Of a stretch of 15,235 bases of DNA, positions 12,853 through 15,235 are shown in pieces. Origin of the DNA: RGIG9041 sp045612565. GTDB lineage: Bacteria; Bacillota; Clostridia; Oscillospirales; QAKW01. Every line of letters starts with the position of its first letter. Positions within the stretch are counted from its first letter, which is position 1. The notes under the pieces were generated by a model. It had not been told where the DNA came from. It did no database searches and saw only the letters and a program-made list of their open reading frames with translations. Position numbers and translations under genes: made by a program. The stretch lies in the NCBI GenBank assembly GCA_045612565.1, contig JAZKZG010000022.1, positions 1-15,235 on the forward strand, given 5' to 3'.

Positions 12853-13518
12853 TCACCATATAAAAGGTATCATTTTGTATTTTACTTTTTGCTTGTATTC
12901 ATTATATCCGTCAAGTTCTTTTGATAAAAGCAGTTCTTCATTTTTTATACGAATTGAAATAATAAAAGGATATCCCAAAAATATCAAAAATGCCCACCAC
13001 GAGCCGAGAATCAGCGGAATTGATAAAAACATCACAATTGTCGCAGAATACATCGGATGCCGCACGATAGAATAAAGTCCCGTGTCAACCACCGTCTGAT
13101 TTTGTGTCACTTCAATCTTTCGCGAAAGATATGCGTTTTCGCGCATAACTTCTGCATAAATAAGGTACGACAGCAAAAACAAACCCGATGCAATAACAAT
13201 CACCGCCGTAGGTACATTAGAAAGCCCGAATCTATAGTCGATACCCGCCATAATAAACCCACCGAGGAAAATAACTGCCGAGAGTGCCACTACACCTTTT
13301 TGTGTAAGGTCTTTTTCTTTGCCGTCAAGACGTTTTTGTAACAGATCGGGGGATTTTATAAAAAGAACGGTGCCGAGTATTAAAATCGGAATAAAAAGTA
13401 ACGCTAAAAACAGCCATCCGCTCGTGTAATTCAGAGTACCTGCAGGCCAAAATATAAGCAGTCCAACTATCAGAATTCCAAATATAAATTTTGTAACAGC
13501 ATTTATTAACAGTTTCAT
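12853..13518 (-). CDS. Isoprenylcysteine carboxyl methyltransferase / PEMT-like membrane methyltransferase
   Basis: The 221-residue protein has about five membrane segments (roughly 10-30, 34-54, 74-94, 104-124 and 160-188) and the C-terminal signature of the ICMT/phospholipid methyltransferase family: DTGLYSIVRHPMYSA (145-159, with the RHP triad 153-155) and the pair of acidic residues in KNEELLL (192-198), followed by YNEYKQKVKYKMIP. These enzymes use SAM within the membrane to methylate a lipid or lipidated substrate. In bacteria, most are not prenyl-cysteine enzymes and the substrate is unknown. AAAGGAG stands 6 bases before the ATG. It is the first gene of a two-gene unit with the radical SAM gene. 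Confidence 0.85.
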   Translation of the reverse strand: MKLLINAVTKFIFGILIVGLLIFWPAGTLNYTSGWLFLALLFIPILILGTVLFIKSPDLLQKRLDGKEKDLTQKGVVALSAVIFLGGFIMAGIDYRFGLSNVPTAVIVIASGLFLLSYLIYAEVMRENAYLSRKIEVTQNQTVVDTGLYSIVRHPMYSATIVMFLSIPLILGSWWAFLIFLGYPFIISIRIKNEELLLSKELDGYNEYKQKVKYKMIPFIW

Positions 13519-13538
13519 ATTATGCTCCTTTGAATCGT

Positions 13539-13567
13539 ATTATAGCATATAAATTGAATAACAACAA
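13539..13567 (-). promoter_or_regulatory. Promoter of the methyltransferase/radical SAM pair
   Basis: On the minus strand TTGTTG (13567-13562) and TATAAT (13544-13539) are 17 bases apart, upstream of the methyltransferase ATG at 13518. No equally clear plus-strand promoter for the divergent DUF6512-type gene is visible in the 89-base gap. Confidence 0.6.
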
Positions 13568-13607
13568 TGGTTTTGCATAACAATATATCAAAAGGGGAGT
13601 GGCAGTT

Positions 13608-14108
13608 ATGAGAAATATTTCGCTATGGCAGTACGCAGGGTTTGCGTTTACGTCGATGTTTGGAACACTTCTTCATTTTGTATATGATTGGACAAATAAA
13701 AGCGTGTTTGTTGCACCATTCAGCGCAATAAACGAATCAACGTGGGAACATATGAAATTGCTCTTTTTTTCGCTACTTGTTTTTTCCATAGTACAAAGTA
13801 TGTTTTTTAAGGATTATCCGAACTTTTGGTGTATAAAACTCATTGGCATATTAACGGGGCTTTTGCTTATACCCACGATTTTTTACACTGCAAACGGGGT
13901 GTTTGGTAAAACACCCGACTGGATTAATATTGCAATATTCTTTATAAGTGTTGCCGCTGTGTACATTCTCGAAACATATCTTTTTAAAAACAAACTACTC
14001 AGTTGTAATTATTCGTCTCTTGCAATTCTGGCTATTGTTGCAATTACATTTATGTTTGTATTGTTTACTTTTTTACCGCCCGATTTGCCGATATTCAAAG
14101 CACCGTAA
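13608..14108 (+). CDS. DUF6512-type five-helix membrane protein
   Basis: The 166-residue protein has about five hydrophobic segments and the motif NESTWEHMKLLFF (residues 42-54), preceded by HFVYDWT (23-29). This is the conserved pattern that I recall for DUF6512 proteins of Firmicutes. The function of the family is unknown. The conserved H, D, N, E, W and H residues in the first loop and second helix suggest a binding or catalytic site at the membrane face rather than a simple channel. ATG 13608 is preferred over the in-frame GTG at 13599 because the GTG is part of the GGGGAGTG ribosome binding site. The gene stands alone between the divergent methyltransferase pair and the convergent CofE-like gene. 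Confidence 0.75.
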   Translation: MRNISLWQYAGFAFTSMFGTLLHFVYDWTNKSVFVAPFSAINESTWEHMKLLFFSLLVFSIVQSMFFKDYPNFWCIKLIGILTGLLLIPTIFYTANGVFGKTPDWINIAIFFISVAAVYILETYLFKNKLLSCNYSSLAILAIVAITFMFVLFTFLPPDLPIFKAP

Positions 14109-14116
14109 CCAAATAA

Positions 14117-14144
14117 AAAACCGCAAGATTTCTCTTGCGGTTTT
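14117..14144. terminator. Bidirectional terminator between DUF6512-type and CofE-like genes
   Basis: The stem CCGCAAGA/TCTTGCGG with loop TTTC has AAAA on one side and TTTT on the other. It serves the plus-strand gene ending at 14108 and the minus-strand gene ending at 14149. Confidence 0.85.
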
Positions 14145-14148
14145 AATA

Positions 14149-15235
14149 TTATTCTGCTGTGTAGTTGTCAAAGTATCCCTGGATATAAACGAACGGAGTA
14201 CCTTTGTCACCCGAACCTGATGTAAGGTCGCAGAGTGAACCGATAAGGTCGGTAAGACGGCGGGGTGTTGTACCCTGTGAAACCATATTACCAACAAGAC
14301 TTGAATCGTCTTTTTCAGAGATTCTGTTTTTGATAGCTTCTCTTAATGCTTCGCCTTTGAGATCTGCAAAATCGTTATCAGCAAGATATTTGAGTTTGAG
14401 TTCGTTGGGTGTACCCTCAAGACCTGCGGTGTAAGCAGGAGATACAACCGGGTCAGCAAGTTCCCAGATTTTGCCTACGGGATCTTTGAAAGCGCCGTCA
14501 CCGTAAACCATAACTTCAACGCATTTGCCGGTCTTGTCCAAAAGACGTTTCTGGATGTCTTCAACAAGGTCCTGACACTCGCGGGGGAAGAGCTTGATTT
14601 TGTTCTCGGTTGATTTGTTTGAACCGAGGAGTCCGTATTTGTCGTTGTAACCGCTGTCACCGATAGGTGCGCTCATAATCTGGTCCATACCGTAAACGAT
14701 TTCGGCACCTGCTTCTTTGAGGATGCGTCTTGTGCGGAATCTTGTGTGGATGTCGCAGTTAAGAACTTTCTTTGTATATTTGAGGATTGCTTTGGGATCG
14801 TTTGCAAACACAAACTCAACCTCAGCACCGCTCTCTTTGATAAGCTGCTCGTAGTATTCTACGTAGTCCATGCCTGTGAAAGGATGTTTCTCATAGCCAA
14901 AAAGTTCGCGGTATTTTGCTTTATCAAGAACGTCAGAGAAGGGGTTTACGCCTGTCTCGTCAATTTTATCGGGGCTTACAAGATTGTTACCAACTTCGTC
15001 ACCGGGGTAACTGAGCATCATAACCACTTTTTCGCAGCCTTTTGCAATACCGCGGAGGCAGATTGAAAAACGGTTACGGCTGAGGATGGGGAGGATAACG
15101 CCAACAGTGCCGCCGCCGAACTTAGTGCGAACGTCCTGTGCTATATCGTCAACAGTAACATAGTTATTCTGGACACGTGCAACGATAGATTCTGTCATTG
15201 CAATAATGTCGCGGTCGCGGACGGTAAAGTCACCG
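14149..15235 (-). CDS. CofE-like protein (coenzyme F420-0:L-glutamate ligase family), start beyond window
   Basis: The family adds L-glutamate to F420-0 in a GTP- and metal-dependent reaction. The in-window part, 361 residues, contains the long form seen in many Clostridia, with AMTESIVAR near the start, VGVILPILSRNRFSICLRGIA, LSYPGDEVGN, CDIHTRFRTRR, VMVYGDGAFKDPVGKIWELADPVVSPAYT and TPRRLTDLIGSLCDLTSGSGDKGT. It is longer than archaeal CofE. The apparent ATG at 15198 is internal: the frame stays open for 12 more codons (GDFTVRDRDIIA) to the window edge, and these residues match the family's N-terminal pattern, so the true start lies outside. No other F420 biosynthesis gene is in the window. 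Clostridia are not generally thought to make classical F420, so the substrate here may differ. Confidence 0.8.
   Translation of the reverse strand, partial: GDFTVRDRDIIAMTESIVARVQNNYVTVDDIAQDVRTKFGGGTVGVILPILSRNRFSICLRGIAKGCEKVVMMLSYPGDEVGNNLVSPDKIDETGVNPFSDVLDKAKYRELFGYEKHPFTGMDYVEYYEQLIKESGAEVEFVFANDPKAILKYTKKVLNCDIHTRFRTRRILKEAGAEIVYGMDQIMSAPIGDSGYNDKYGLLGSNKSTENKIKLFPRECQDLVEDIQKRLLDKTGKCVEVMVYGDGAFKDPVGKIWELADPVVSPAYTAGLEGTPNELKLKYLADNDFADLKGEALREAIKNRISEKDDSSLVGNMVSQGTTPRRLTDLIGSLCDLTSGSGDKGTPFVYIQGYFDNYTAE

Noticed and set aside
15196..15198. ATG as start of the CofE-like gene
   Set aside because: The frame remains open for 12 more codons to the window edge and those residues fit the family's N-terminus, so the start is outside.

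Overview
The window looks like a chromosomal segment of an AT-rich anaerobic Gram-positive bacterium of the class Clostridia, probably an uncultured gut lineage. This is inferred from AGGAG/AGGTG-type ribosome binding sites before most genes, consensus sigma-A promoters, rho-independent terminators, and products that resemble Clostridia families (a CofE-like ligase, a DUF6512-like protein, a short mannonate dehydratase). No rRNA, tRNA, CRISPR array, insertion sequence or phage gene was seen. No gene-free gap exceeds about 130 bases.

Left part (1-8004) is a uronic-acid and polysaccharide-decoration locus. On the minus strand, a NodB-type deacetylase is followed by mannonate dehydratase (uxuA) and KDG kinase (kdgK, cut by the left edge). 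These last two are consecutive steps of the hexuronate route to KDPG. On the plus strand stand a CapA-type protein, then a xylose-isomerase-like TIM barrel, a CE15-type glucuronoyl esterase and a MATE transporter in tight succession. An AraC-family regulator sits between, on the minus strand. The deacetylase, CapA protein, TIM barrel and esterase show no signal peptide, so the locus looks built to trim and catabolise imported uronate-containing oligosaccharides in the cytoplasm. The two divergent promoter regions (deacetylase/capA and araC/TIM barrel) share one architecture: two half-sites 20 bp apart, then exactly 21 bases to an identical -10 box. The distal half-site covers the -35 box of the divergent gene. 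This suggests a local AraC regulon with autoregulation.

Middle part (8072-12110) is envelope-related. A membrane protein with PH-like segments ends at a strong terminator. A perfect consensus promoter (TTGACA-N17-TATAAT) then drives a two-gene operon: a Wzy/O-antigen-ligase-like polytopic protein with a TPR-like tail, overlapping by ATGA a predicted lipoprotein with a penicillin-binding transpeptidase domain and no glycosyltransferase domain. The terminators before and after this operon share the same stem core (GCGTGAGG/CCTCACGC).

Right part (12093-15235) holds a minus-strand pair, an isoprenylcysteine-methyltransferase-like membrane enzyme followed by a radical SAM protein; a plus-strand five-helix membrane protein of the DUF6512 type; and a minus-strand CofE-like (F420-0:glutamate ligase family) gene whose start lies beyond the right edge. 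Several convergent gene pairs share bidirectional hairpin terminators that include their stop codons.
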